From assembly GCA_049291875.1 (NCBI GenBank), contig JBATQE010000005.1, forward strand, positions 1 through 26,973: a stretch of DNA of 26,973 nucleotides, written 5' to 3'. Each line of letters starts with the position of its first letter. Position 1 is the first letter of the stretch. Origin of the DNA: CTSOIL-112 sp049291875. Lineage in GTDB: Bacteria; Pseudomonadota; Gammaproteobacteria; Burkholderiales; Burkholderiaceae. Below, piece by piece: positions 15,189 through 22,726 of this stretch. Both the position numbers and the translations under genes were made by a program. The notes under the pieces are model-generated. The model did not search any database, had not been told where the DNA came from, and saw only the letters and a program-made list of their open reading frames with translations.

Positions 15189-16012
15189 CAGGTATCCTCC
15201 AAAGTTTCGCGCTCGTGAATACGCTTCGGCCATGCTTTCGGCCACAATTTCGGCCCGACGATTTCAGCGAACATAGCCACTGCCACACCGACCACAATCG
15301 CACAAAAAACCCATAACTTATTCGGCAGACCATGCAAAAACACCGCCGTTAATGACGATGCCACGCATCCGGCCAACGCAGGCCAGTTATCCACCATTTT
15401 CACAATCAAAATCAGCAAGGTCAACGAGGCCACCAAAGCCAAACCCCAATCGCTCGGCACAAAACTGGCCAGCACCACGCCCAGCAGCACACCGATTTGC
15501 CACGCCACAAAGTTCGCCAGACCCAAGCCTATGAAAATCGCCTTTTGCTGCACATCCGCGCCAGTAATCGCATTCGCAGGACCCTGTTTAAAACGGTTCA
15601 GAAAAATCATCAGCGGCACATCACCGGTCAAAAAACCATACAGCAGGCGAAAACGTAGGGGTAAAGCGCGAAAAAACGGCTTGGTCGTACCGCTAAACAC
15701 CACAAAACGCAGATTCACAATAAACGCCGTCAAAAAAATCAAAGGCAAACTCGCGCCGAGCACCAACATCGAGAGCACCGCCAACTGCGCCGAACCCGCG
15801 TACACCAGCCAATTGATCAGCACCACATAACCCGCAGGCAAGCCCGCCGCGACCATCGCCACCGCCGTCACAACCGCCCAAACCAGCATCGCCGGCACGG
15901 TGGGCAACAGCATAGCAAAGCCCTCGCGCAGCCACGCCTTCGCCTGAGCGCGCTCTGCCTCACTCGTTGTACTCTGATCATATAAATTAAAAAACCGCAA
16001 CAGCGCATCCAT
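15188..16012 (-). CDS. azlC: AzlC family branched-chain amino acid exporter, large subunit
   Basis: This 274-residue inner-membrane protein is the large subunit of the AzlCD exporter. The N-terminal stretch AWLREGFAMLLPTVPAML and the YAGSAQLAVLSML motif are characteristic, followed by NLRFVVFSG and about seven or eight hydrophobic segments in all. The ATG at 16012 is used because AAAGGA lies just upstream; an upstream in-frame ATG would add 27 unlike residues. A TATAAT lies about 25 bases before the start, and a perfect inverted repeat lies farther upstream. Members often respond to Lrp-type regulators, but no such gene is in the window. Confidence 0.9.
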   Translation of the reverse strand: MDALLRFFNLYDQSTTSEAERAQAKAWLREGFAMLLPTVPAMLVWAVVTAVAMVAAGLPAGYVVLINWLVYAGSAQLAVLSMLVLGASLPLIFLTAFIVNLRFVVFSGTTKPFFRALPLRFRLLYGFLTGDVPLMIFLNRFKQGPANAITGADVQQKAIFIGLGLANFVAWQIGVLLGVVLASFVPSDWGLALVASLTLLILIVKMVDNWPALAGCVASSLTAVFLHGLPNKLWVFCAIVVGVAVAMFAEIVGPKLWPKAWPKRIHERETLEDT

Positions 16013-16036
16013 GCCTATCCTTTCACCATGCGCCCC

Positions 16037-16062
16037 ATTATATCTGAGCGCTCCGAGCCAAA
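16037..16062 (-). promoter_or_regulatory. Possible azlCD promoter
   Basis: Read leftward, a perfect TATAAT lies at 16042-16037, about 25 bases before the azlC ATG. The -35 region (about 16065-16059, TTTTGG-like) is a poor match, which would suit an activated promoter, with the inverted repeat at 16083-16108 as a candidate activator site. Confidence 0.4.
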
Positions 16063-16082
16063 ACGCCTGCTCGACAATTAAA

Positions 16083-16108
16083 CTGTATTGCACACACGCG
16101 CAATACAG
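16083..16108. promoter_or_regulatory. Perfect 9-bp inverted repeat, candidate operator
   Basis: CTGTATTGC at 16083-16091 is exactly mirrored by GCAATACAG at 16100-16108 with an eight-base spacer. It lies in the 252-base divergent region between azlC and the RcnB-like gene, just upstream of the azlC promoter. No T-tract follows, so it is more like a protein-binding site than a terminator. Which regulator binds is unknown. The rest of the region (16109-16264) shows no gene. Confidence 0.5.
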
Positions 16109-16264
16109 CCATCATTGATGGACGCGCATTGATACACACATCAGCCCATAAAATCTTGTAAAGAAATGTAAAGAGATAAGCCATCGTCAACGGATCAAGC
16201 AAACCGCTCATTAAAAGCACACGTTCATCAGAACGCAATATTCCGACCCACTGGAGGAAAACAC

Positions 16265-16819
16265 ATGAAATTTTCAACAAGCAAAGCCCTATTGCTCGCA
16301 CTCTCACTGACCGCAGTCACGGCACAAGCCCACGGTCAAAACGGAGGCAACTCCCAAAATTGGCCAATGAATGGACAACACGGGCAACAACGCATTAATC
16401 AGCAAACCGATCAGCGTGCCAATCCATACGACACACCTCAAATCAACCGCAACCATCAGCCCTATTTCGGCGCACAAGCCCCGCAGAATCGACCGAATGA
16501 ACAATGGCAGGCGCAACACAGCCGCCAAGCACAAAAATACGGATACGAACAACGACGCGATCAGCGTTATGGCTACCAAAAACCGAAAAATCCGTACAAC
16601 AACGGCATCAACAGCCCGAATCATAAATTTTATCGCGGTGGCCAGCTGCCTGCGCAATATCGCGGCGACCGAGGACAGCGCTACGTCATCGTTGACTGGC
16701 GTGATCACCGTGACCTATATGCGCCACCGGTCGGTATGCGCTGGAATTACATTGACGGCCGCTACATCCTCGCGACCATCGCCACGGGAATTATCTACAA
16801 CATCATTTATGGTAGCTGA
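16265..16819 (+). CDS. Secreted RcnB-like protein with Gln/Asn/Arg-rich middle
   Basis: This 184-residue protein is probably periplasmic. Residues 1-22 are a Sec signal peptide (KALLLALSLTAVTAQA, cleavage after AQA). Residues 25-115 are low in complexity and rich in Gln, Asn, Arg and Tyr. The C-terminal 60 residues form the RcnB module: RGGQLPAQYRGDRGQ, then VVDWRDHRDLYAPPVGMRW, then a hydrophobic ILATIATGIIYNIIYG ending. RcnB in E. coli takes part in nickel and cobalt balance, but no RcnA efflux gene is near and many RcnB-domain proteins have no known role. GGAGG lies 8 bases before the ATG. It is transcribed alone, with its own terminator. Confidence 0.8.
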   Translation: MKFSTSKALLLALSLTAVTAQAHGQNGGNSQNWPMNGQHGQQRINQQTDQRANPYDTPQINRNHQPYFGAQAPQNRPNEQWQAQHSRQAQKYGYEQRRDQRYGYQKPKNPYNNGINSPNHKFYRGGQLPAQYRGDRGQRYVIVDWRDHRDLYAPPVGMRWNYIDGRYILATIATGIIYNIIYGS

Positions 16820-16848
16820 TAGATTATCTTGACAGCTTTTTATCAATG

Positions 16849-16886
16849 TTGGGTGCTTATTACGCACCCACGCACCCATTTTTCCA
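16849..16886 (+). terminator. Probable terminator after the RcnB-like gene
   Basis: GGGTGC at 16851-16856 can pair with either of two following GCACCC copies (16864-16869 or 16872-16877); the second is followed by ATTTTT. The stem is only 6-7 base pairs. It lies 30 bases after the stop. No gene is seen between here and the pilin stop at 16954. Confidence 0.6.
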
Positions 16887-16953
16887 CCAAGCAAAGAAAG
16901 GGCAAACCCCAGCGGCTAAACCTCAGACAGACAGCCACACGACGATCACAAGA

Positions 16954-17391
16954 CTATTGCCAACACTCAGCAGGATTCCCCGCGCTCGCCGTTCGCTGAT
17001 CCTGTTGATCAATACTGAGCGTGCCACAGCTCATATCACCGCCGTCACTTTCTACCGGCGTCGCGGTCAGAGTATAGTCTGCCGTACTTTTGGATACACT
17101 GCTGATGGTATAGCCTTTAATGGTCTGCGTGGCAATTGCCGAATACCGCCCCGATTGCAGACGATTACGCTCCATGGTTTGTTGCAAAGCGTACAATTGC
17201 GCCACCGCCGCGCGCCGATTCGATTCCTGCACATGGCGGTTGTAGCGCCCCACCGAAACCGTCGCCAAAATGCCGATTAGGGCGATCACCAGCAGTAATT
17301 CCAATAAGGTAAAGCCGGATTGATCCACCCACTTGGTTTGACCCATCCGCCGGCGGCTGCTTTGAAAATCCTTTTGACTGATCTGATTCAT
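16954..17391 (-). CDS. pilE: Type IV pilin-like protein (PilE family)
   Basis: This 145-residue prepilin has a 26-residue leader ending in Gly, then FTLLELLLVIALIGILATV, with Glu at position 5 of the mature protein, the type III signal cut by PilD. A C-terminal pair of cysteines (SCGTL and ECWQ) fits the disulfide-bonded D-region of minor PilE-like pilins. The ATG at 17391 is used because AGGTG lies just upstream; an internal ATG 15 codons later would give a shorter leader. It is the last gene of the minor pilin operon, 10 bases after pilX. It is more likely a minor pilin than the major subunit because of its place in the cluster. Confidence 0.85.
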   Translation of the reverse strand: MNQISQKDFQSSRRRMGQTKWVDQSGFTLLELLLVIALIGILATVSVGRYNRHVQESNRRAAVAQLYALQQTMERNRLQSGRYSAIATQTIKGYTISSVSKSTADYTLTATPVESDGGDMSCGTLSIDQQDQRTASAGNPAECWQ

Positions 17392-17401
17392 CACACACCT
17401 A

Positions 17402-17983
17402 TCATAAACGTTGCCGCGCAGTGCTGATTGAGCCTGAGCCATATTGCACATTCAGCAGTGTTTTGAGTTGTCCATCATCTTGCAACGATTTGACCGAACG
17501 CATGGCGCACACTTGCCCCGTCGGACACGCGGGATAACGCCACTCACTGACCTCCAAAAGCATTTGACCATTGACCAGCACTCGCGAGGTCACGCGAATA
17601 TACGGCGTCCACGCATCAACACTGTTCTTCGGCAGTTGATACCATTCAAACAAGCAATTGTCGCTACCCCAACGCGAATCGCTTGTTCTGGCAAAAGCAG
17701 TTTTACCCTCAAACCCTGCCAATGCGTCCGTCAGCGGTGCGGCACTCTCCATGCCTGCACGCATACGCGCTACGCAAGCATCATGCGCCATGGCAGACGC
17801 CGCGGTTTGATCAAGCACCTCCAGCCGATCGGCCATTTGCCTTACCGCACCGCGTTGCGATTGAATTAACGCAACCGACGCCGCTGCCAGCACGACCAAC
17901 AGAATCAACACAGTCAACAGCGCTACGCCGCTTTGCCGTTCACGCCGAGCCAAAGGTTGAGTCAAATGATGCGACGTACTCAT
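17402..17983 (-). CDS. pilX: Type IV pilus minor pilin PilX-like
   Basis: This 193-residue protein has a short basic leader and the segment SGVALLTVLILLVVLAAASV, followed by the family's QSQRGAVRQMADR stretch. Position 5 of the mature part is Thr, not Glu, as is common in PilX and GspK-like tip proteins. The remainder is a globular domain with several cysteines. The ATG at 17983 overlaps the pilW stop in ATGA and has AGGAG upstream, so the longer reading starting at 18091 is rejected. PilX works with PilV and PilW to prime pilus assembly. Confidence 0.82.
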   Translation of the reverse strand: MSTSHHLTQPLARRERQSGVALLTVLILLVVLAAASVALIQSQRGAVRQMADRLEVLDQTAASAMAHDACVARMRAGMESAAPLTDALAGFEGKTAFARTSDSRWGSDNCLFEWYQLPKNSVDAWTPYIRVTSRVLVNGQMLLEVSEWRYPACPTGQVCAMRSVKSLQDDGQLKTLLNVQYGSGSISTARQRL

Positions 17984-18825
17984 TTCGCTGACTCCTGAGG
18001 AACGGCAGCCAAGGGTATGGCTTGCGGTCGCACCCATAAATCCATGCGCGTGGTCTGGTAAAAACCCGTTGAACCAGCGGGCGGTGTCCATGTTTCGCCT
18101 GTCACGCAGTTTTTTGCCTCACCCGTTTTCACCACGGATTGCGTGGCATCCAATTGCGCGGTGAAACACACAGAGAGTATTTGTGCACCGCTGCTCGCAT
18201 CTTTCGCACTCAATTGCCAATTGAAGGAAACCACGTCATTCAACAGGGCCTCTGTTCGAGCACTGGTGCCGCCATTACCACTGCACGCCAACTCACCCGT
18301 GTCCTTCACCCGATAAATATTCTCCACCTCAGCCCATTTGCCGGTGCGATTGGTCACGATATCCCCCAAACAATCATGTACGTTCACACCTTCTCCCATC
18401 ACCCAATAGTGAATCGCCAATTCGGTGTTGTTTTGACAAGCGCCTTTCGTTTTGCTGGAACAGGCGCGAATCTGCACCGAGAGTTTGGGTTCGGCAGTCG
18501 TTTCACTGGCAAACGGCGTAAAGCCAGCTTTGGCTACATCATTCTGAATATTGCTCAATACGATGAACATTTGCGAGGTTTGATCTTGTTGTGCGCTCAG
18601 ATGCTTCTGATCGCTCATCACGCCTGCAACATACCGTTGCACTGCGACCACGACCACCAGCATCAAGGTTAAGGCAATCAACAACTCCAACAGGGTAAAA
18701 CCTGACTGCCGCATCGTTCGATGAGAGTGCGCCAATCGACGCCGCTCGTGTATATGATACGTATGCTGCTTATGATGCAACGCATTACGGAAGAACGTTT
18801 GAAAAAAAGGACAAGGCTGCTTCAT
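17980..18825 (-). CDS. pilW: Type IV pilus minor pilin PilW-like
   Basis: This 281-residue protein carries the prepilin segment SGFTLLELLIALTLMLVVVV with Glu at mature position 5, then a long globular region with several cysteines that may form disulfides. The ATG at 18825 overlaps the pilV stop in ATGA and has AGGTGA upstream. It gives an unusually long, His- and Arg-rich leader of 42 residues; an internal ATG at 18714 would give a normal short leader, so the true start is uncertain. Neighbours and length fit PilW of the pilus priming complex. Confidence 0.83.
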   Translation of the reverse strand: MKQPCPFFQTFFRNALHHKQHTYHIHERRRLAHSHRTMRQSGFTLLELLIALTLMLVVVVAVQRYVAGVMSDQKHLSAQQDQTSQMFIVLSNIQNDVAKAGFTPFASETTAEPKLSVQIRACSSKTKGACQNNTELAIHYWVMGEGVNVHDCLGDIVTNRTGKWAEVENIYRVKDTGELACSGNGGTSARTEALLNDVVSFNWQLSAKDASSGAQILSVCFTAQLDATQSVVKTGEAKNCVTGETWTPPAGSTGFYQTTRMDLWVRPQAIPLAAVPQESAK

Positions 18826-19271
18826 TTGATGTTCACCTGAATGCAACTGAATGCCTGATCAGCAACGCAACCTCGTTGCACGCGCGATTGAGTATCCCAA
18901 GCCAGCCATTTCAAACCCACAACCGACCCATCATTGATTATCTGTACCGAATTCAAGCCGACGGTAGCGGCTTGTTGCTCCAACTCTTTTACATCAGATG
19001 TACTCAAAGAGTGATTCATTTGAAATCGCTGATAGGCATTAGACACAACCCAATACGCCCGCTGTAGCTGCGCATTACCGGCGGTTTCCTGCACATTGCG
19101 CGTATGCAAACGCATCACACCGGCAACCGCAACTGCCAAAATTCCCGCCGCAATCAACACTTCAAATAAACTGAAACCGCGCTGCTCGCTCAGTTTATTG
19201 GGCTCAATCGAATTCCGGCCCAACAAAATAGTCTGAATATCAACGGAAAGTCGGCAAAAAAGGCGCTTCAT
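18822..19271 (-). CDS. pilV: Type IV pilus minor pilin PilV-like
   Basis: This 149-residue prepilin has a leader of about 32 residues ending RG, then FSLFEVLIAAGILAVAVAGV with Glu at mature position 5. A helix with QETAGNAQLQRAYWVVSNAY follows, the pattern seen in PilV, and two cysteines near the end may form a disulfide. Its ATG shares one base with the fimT stop (TAATG), and its stop overlaps the pilW start, so all these pilins are translationally coupled. Confidence 0.84.
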   Translation of the reverse strand: MKRLFCRLSVDIQTILLGRNSIEPNKLSEQRGFSLFEVLIAAGILAVAVAGVMRLHTRNVQETAGNAQLQRAYWVVSNAYQRFQMNHSLSTSDVKELEQQAATVGLNSVQIINDGSVVGLKWLAWDTQSRVQRGCVADQAFSCIQVNIK

Positions 19272-19786
19272 TATTGTGTCACCCGCCCGGTTGAGGCTAT
19301 TTTTAGCTCGCTTTTTATTTGCGCATCACGCGCGCTGGAAATACTGATAGTCGCATTGGCAAAACTGCTGGCCATGCCTCGTTCGTCAAACCCAACCGCA
19401 TCTCGCTGGCCTGAAGTGATGATAATATCCTCCGACGCTTTCTGTGCGCGCGCCAAAACCAGACCGTTATCCATCCGAATCACCATCCATGCGAGCCACT
19501 GCGTGACACCACCCTGCGTCAAACAATTTGGAGTGCTGCTACTCAAATCACTGGGGATAATTGGACATACTTTGACCTTCACATGCTGACTTTGTGCATG
19601 AGCGCGTGCTAATTCTAAATGATCGCGCAGTTGATCGCTTGTTTGACTGACAACTTGTTGAGTTTTAAACTTTTGATACACTGGTGTCGCCAACATAGCC
19701 AAAATAGCAAGAATGGTGATAACCATCACCATTTCTAATAAGGTGAATCCTTGTTCATGCCATAAAGATTGATCACTTTTATACAT
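19271..19786 (-). CDS. fimT: FimT/GspH-type pseudopilin, first gene of the minor pilin operon
   Basis: The protein has the prepilin segment QGFTLLEMVMVITILAILAM with Glu at mature position 5, then a GspH/FimT domain. ATG at 19786 gives a 13-residue leader; a GTG at 19807 would add seven residues, and neither has a strong ribosome binding site. The C-terminal SELKIASTGRVTQ resembles the strand ending of FimT/GspH proteins. It starts the leftward operon fimT-pilV-pilW-pilX-pilE. The AT-rich 180 bases upstream must hold its promoter, but no convincing hexamer pair was found. Confidence 0.85.
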   Translation of the reverse strand: MYKSDQSLWHEQGFTLLEMVMVITILAILAMLATPVYQKFKTQQVVSQTSDQLRDHLELARAHAQSQHVKVKVCPIIPSDLSSSTPNCLTQGGVTQWLAWMVIRMDNGLVLARAQKASEDIIITSGQRDAVGFDERGMASSFANATISISSARDAQIKSELKIASTGRVTQ

Positions 19787-19907
19787 ACTGCTGCCAAAAT
19801 TGTCCACTAGTCGTCTCGATTAAGTTCAGCTAGATATTCTACAATAAAGCATCTATATTGCGATAAAGATCAACTGACATTTCGTCAAAAAATCCCCCAA
19901 TTTTTAC

Positions 19908-19936
19908 AAAAAAAACATTATCAATTTTTTTGATAA
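19908..19936 (-). terminator. AT-rich terminator after the LysR gene
   Basis: Read leftward, TTATCAA pairs with TTGATAA around a five-A loop and is followed by TG and eight T. The stem is weak in GC but the T-run is long. It lies about 55 bases after the lysR stop. Confidence 0.6.
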
Positions 19937-19990
19937 TAATAATTAAAATTTTGTGATAAAGCAGTCATTTCACGCAAATTGTGCGCTCAA

Positions 19991-20899
19991 TTATATGGCT
20001 TTGGTACTCAAAGGCGTGGAGAAAATGCCGTGAAAATATTCGTATAGTTTACTCATACCCACCGTATTTTCCACGCCTTCTTTCCACACCAAGCCAACCT
20101 CCATCGCAGGAATAGCCTGTTGCAATGTGATGGTCTCCACACGCTTTCCCTCTAACGACCATGGCCGATACATCATATCCGACAAAATCGTAATGCCTGT
20201 TCCATTGGCCACCATACTCCGGATAGCCTCCATTGATGAGGTTCTGTATTGGATACGCGGGCGCATATTGCCCCAATATTCCATAGTGCTGCGTTCAGCT
20301 TCATCAATTGTGAGCAGGATATACGGGTAATCCTGTAAGTCTAAAAAAGTGAGTTTATCGTACTTGAGTAATTCGTGATTACTTGATACCCACAACCGAC
20401 GAATTGAACTGACAAAGGTCTCAAAACGTAGCGCTGTATTGCGTAAATTGGACGTCAGCAACAATCCAAAGTCCAAATCATCTGCGATTAAACGCCGCTC
20501 AATTGACATGCGGTCAAGCTCATACAATTCGATATTGAGCTTGGGGTAAAGATAATTCAATTGATGCAAATGATAGGGCAAAAAATATCCCATGACAGTG
20601 CAGGACACACCCAATCGCAGCGTACCTTCGACCTCTGTATTAGGCAAATTCAACTGCGTCGCTTCATTGAGGATACGCAGTATTTCTTTAGCTTTGGGCA
20701 AAAAAATTCGCCCTGCTTCAGTTAAAGACACACCTTTTGAACTGCGGACAAAAACCTCTTGACCGAGATGCGATTCAATTTCTTTGATCGCCATCGTAAT
20801 CGCTGACTGGGAGATATACAGCTCTTTACCCGCCTGTGAAATCTGCCCCAACTCCGCAGTCACCACGAAGTATTTAAGCTGTCGAATAGAGAAACTCAC
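19991..20899 (-). CDS. LysR-type transcriptional regulator
   Basis: This 302-residue protein has an N-terminal winged HTH (RQLKYFVVTAELGQISQAGK, then SQSAITMAIKEIESHLG and LTEAGRIFLPKAKEIL) and a LysR substrate-binding domain from about residue 90. The GTG at 20899 is chosen because AAAGGA stands 8 bases upstream and homologues begin just before the HTH; the ATG at 20932 is possible. It diverges from the permease-hyuB-hyuA operon across 403 bases, the usual layout for a regulator activating its neighbour in response to a pathway compound. It is a CysB/NAC-like length; the inducer is unknown. Confidence 0.92.
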   Translation of the reverse strand: MSFSIRQLKYFVVTAELGQISQAGKELYISQSAITMAIKEIESHLGQEVFVRSSKGVSLTEAGRIFLPKAKEILRILNEATQLNLPNTEVEGTLRLGVSCTVMGYFLPYHLHQLNYLYPKLNIELYELDRMSIERRLIADDLDFGLLLTSNLRNTALRFETFVSSIRRLWVSSNHELLKYDKLTFLDLQDYPYILLTIDEAERSTMEYWGNMRPRIQYRTSSMEAIRSMVANGTGITILSDMMYRPWSLEGKRVETITLQQAIPAMEVGLVWKEGVENTVGMSKLYEYFHGIFSTPLSTKAI

Positions 20900-21302
20900 A
20901 GGCCAATCCTTTCTGGTGGAACCCCCAACCATTTAACCGAGACTCAGACAAAATATCTTTAAAAATGAAATGCCTATCTGAATGCAAAAATATTATCAAA
21001 AAAACAGATACTTCACTATAAAAATTTACGTCTTTACATTTATTAAACTCAATTGCTACAGTTCGCCACAATGCAAACCCATCCAAAAAAAGTAATTGAA
21101 TCCAATTAATGGCAAGGGTAGCAGAGCCCAAAAATGGAGATCTGCGTAAGGATCATCCGCACAATTCAAGCGCTTAAATTTTATAAAGGAATCGCCGATG
21201 CAGTGATGAATTGATGAAACAAACTTATTGCCGTTTTTAATCAATTATTAATCCTTTAATCCAGTTGTTTTAAAAATATACCACTACAAACAGGAGACAC
21301 TT
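20900..21302. promoter_or_regulatory. Divergent regulatory region between lysR and the permease-hyuBA operon
   Basis: This 403-base, AT-rich stretch has no gene. It holds TAATTG-AATC-CAATTA at 21093-21108, a perfect 6-bp inverted repeat of the size and AT character of LysR-type sites. AGGAG lies 9 bases before the permease ATG. Candidate -10 hexamers are numerous because of the AT richness (for example TTTAAT near 21234 and TATACC near 21279), so no promoter is assigned. Confidence 0.55.
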
Positions 21303-22652
21303 ATGGCTGCAAACATCAATACGGACGTCGAAGATGTCGATTTGGCAACACTTGCCATCCCCGACAATATGCGTTCAGGGCGCAATTCACTCACCATGGC
21401 GTGGTGGGGTGTATGTAGCGCATTGTTTTACATTTTCTTAGCGGCCACCTTGGCCATGGCCTTTGGCTCGATGAACACCATTATTGGTATGGCACTCTCG
21501 GTCATCAGTTATGGCTTGATTAATGGGGTGCTAACCCGCTATGCCATCAGAACCGGTTTATCAGTATCGTTGTTTTCACGTGTGCTGTTTGGCAAAGTGG
21601 GGGCTCTTTTGGCCACGCTGATTTTCTTTCTGACCGCGATTTACTATGCCGTGTTCGAAGGCTCTATCATTGCCGTGGCGGCGACCAAATTCATACCGAG
21701 TATGCCGTACGTTGTGGCCTGCGTATTGGTAGTCGCGTACAGCGTGCCATTGGTATTTGGCAGTGTGCAGCACTGGTTGGATAAACTCAATGGCGTGTTA
21801 TTGCCTTTTTACCTGATCGGCGTGCTATTGGCGGTCGTGATGACCATCAACACTTATGGTTACAGTAATGAATGGCTCAGTTTCACACCCAAAGGCGGCG
21901 CTCCGACAAACGGTTGGTTGTCGGTCTTCATTGCCTATATGGGAGTCTGGGTTTTGATGATGTATACCTTTGATTTTGCCCGTTTTGGCGCCAAAGAGGA
22001 CACTGAATACCACGCCAAATTCACTTTTGGTACACCCTTTTATCTTGTGACATTTTTGATTAACGGCCTGATCGGCATTTTCCTAATCACCTCCGGAAAG
22101 CACGAAACCATCTCTGAAACAGGGGTTGTGGACCAATTGTTCTTGGTGTTGGGCGGTATATTGGCCATGCTGTTTGTATTGATTACGCAAACCCGAATTA
22201 ACAGTGCCAATTTTTATCTGGCCACCGTTAATATGCAAGCGTTCTTTGAAAAACTGCTGGGTATTCGCTTAAAAAAATGGATGTGGGCGGTACTCGTCGG
22301 CCTGGTCGTACTGGTAATGATGGCCTCGACCAATGTATTTCATTATTTGTTAGCTGCGCTCAATTATCAAGGCATTTTTGTCACTGCTTGGGTGGGTGTG
22401 GCACTAACCCATATTTTGTCCCAACGCTATGATGAACTATTTAAAGGTGAAATGCCTTACCACATGAACCAAGTGCCAAACTTCAATCCAGCCGGCTTAT
22501 CCGCGTGGTTCATTGCCGCCGCGGTTGGTTTATTCATGACCTTATCCGGTTTTGGTGTGGCTTATTCACCCGTAGTGACATTCTTGGTATCGATTACGGT
22601 GTATTACAGCATGTTGCAAATTGCACGCCGTGAATGGTTTGCAACGGTTTGA
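21303..22652 (+). CDS. NCS1-family (CodB-like) permease
   Basis: This 449-residue inner-membrane protein has about 12 hydrophobic segments and the style of nucleobase:cation symporter-1 carriers, which import cytosine, purines, allantoin or hydantoins with H+ or Na+. Segments such as MAWWGVCSALFYIFLAATLA at the start, IIFLTAIYYAVFEGS-like helix 3, TQTRINSANFYLATVNMQAF and the ITVYYSMLQIARREW ending match the CodB branch. It is the first gene of the operon, 74 bases before hyuB, so it probably imports the compound that HyuBA acts on. The substrate cannot be read from sequence. Confidence 0.85.
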   Translation: MAANINTDVEDVDLATLAIPDNMRSGRNSLTMAWWGVCSALFYIFLAATLAMAFGSMNTIIGMALSVISYGLINGVLTRYAIRTGLSVSLFSRVLFGKVGALLATLIFFLTAIYYAVFEGSIIAVAATKFIPSMPYVVACVLVVAYSVPLVFGSVQHWLDKLNGVLLPFYLIGVLLAVVMTINTYGYSNEWLSFTPKGGAPTNGWLSVFIAYMGVWVLMMYTFDFARFGAKEDTEYHAKFTFGTPFYLVTFLINGLIGIFLITSGKHETISETGVVDQLFLVLGGILAMLFVLITQTRINSANFYLATVNMQAFFEKLLGIRLKKWMWAVLVGLVVLVMMASTNVFHYLLAALNYQGIFVTAWVGVALTHILSQRYDELFKGEMPYHMNQVPNFNPAGLSAWFIAAAVGLFMTLSGFGVAYSPVVTFLVSITVYYSMLQIARREWFATV

Positions 22653-22726
22653 TTTTTAATAAAAACGTCTTTTCAGGAGTGGAGCTGCTCACACCTGCAA
22701 AGCCAACACACCATTAGGAGACTATC

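Noticed and set aside
19808..19990. AT-rich stretch considered as an attachment site, origin or small RNA
   Set aside because: Apart from the lysR terminator and the presumed fimT promoter, no repeated boxes, tRNA-like ends or conserved structure were seen.
22670..22700. Imperfect hairpin AGGAGTG...CACACCT between the permease and hyuB
   Set aside because: The stem has mismatches and no T-tract; it may affect message stability but is too weak to annotate.
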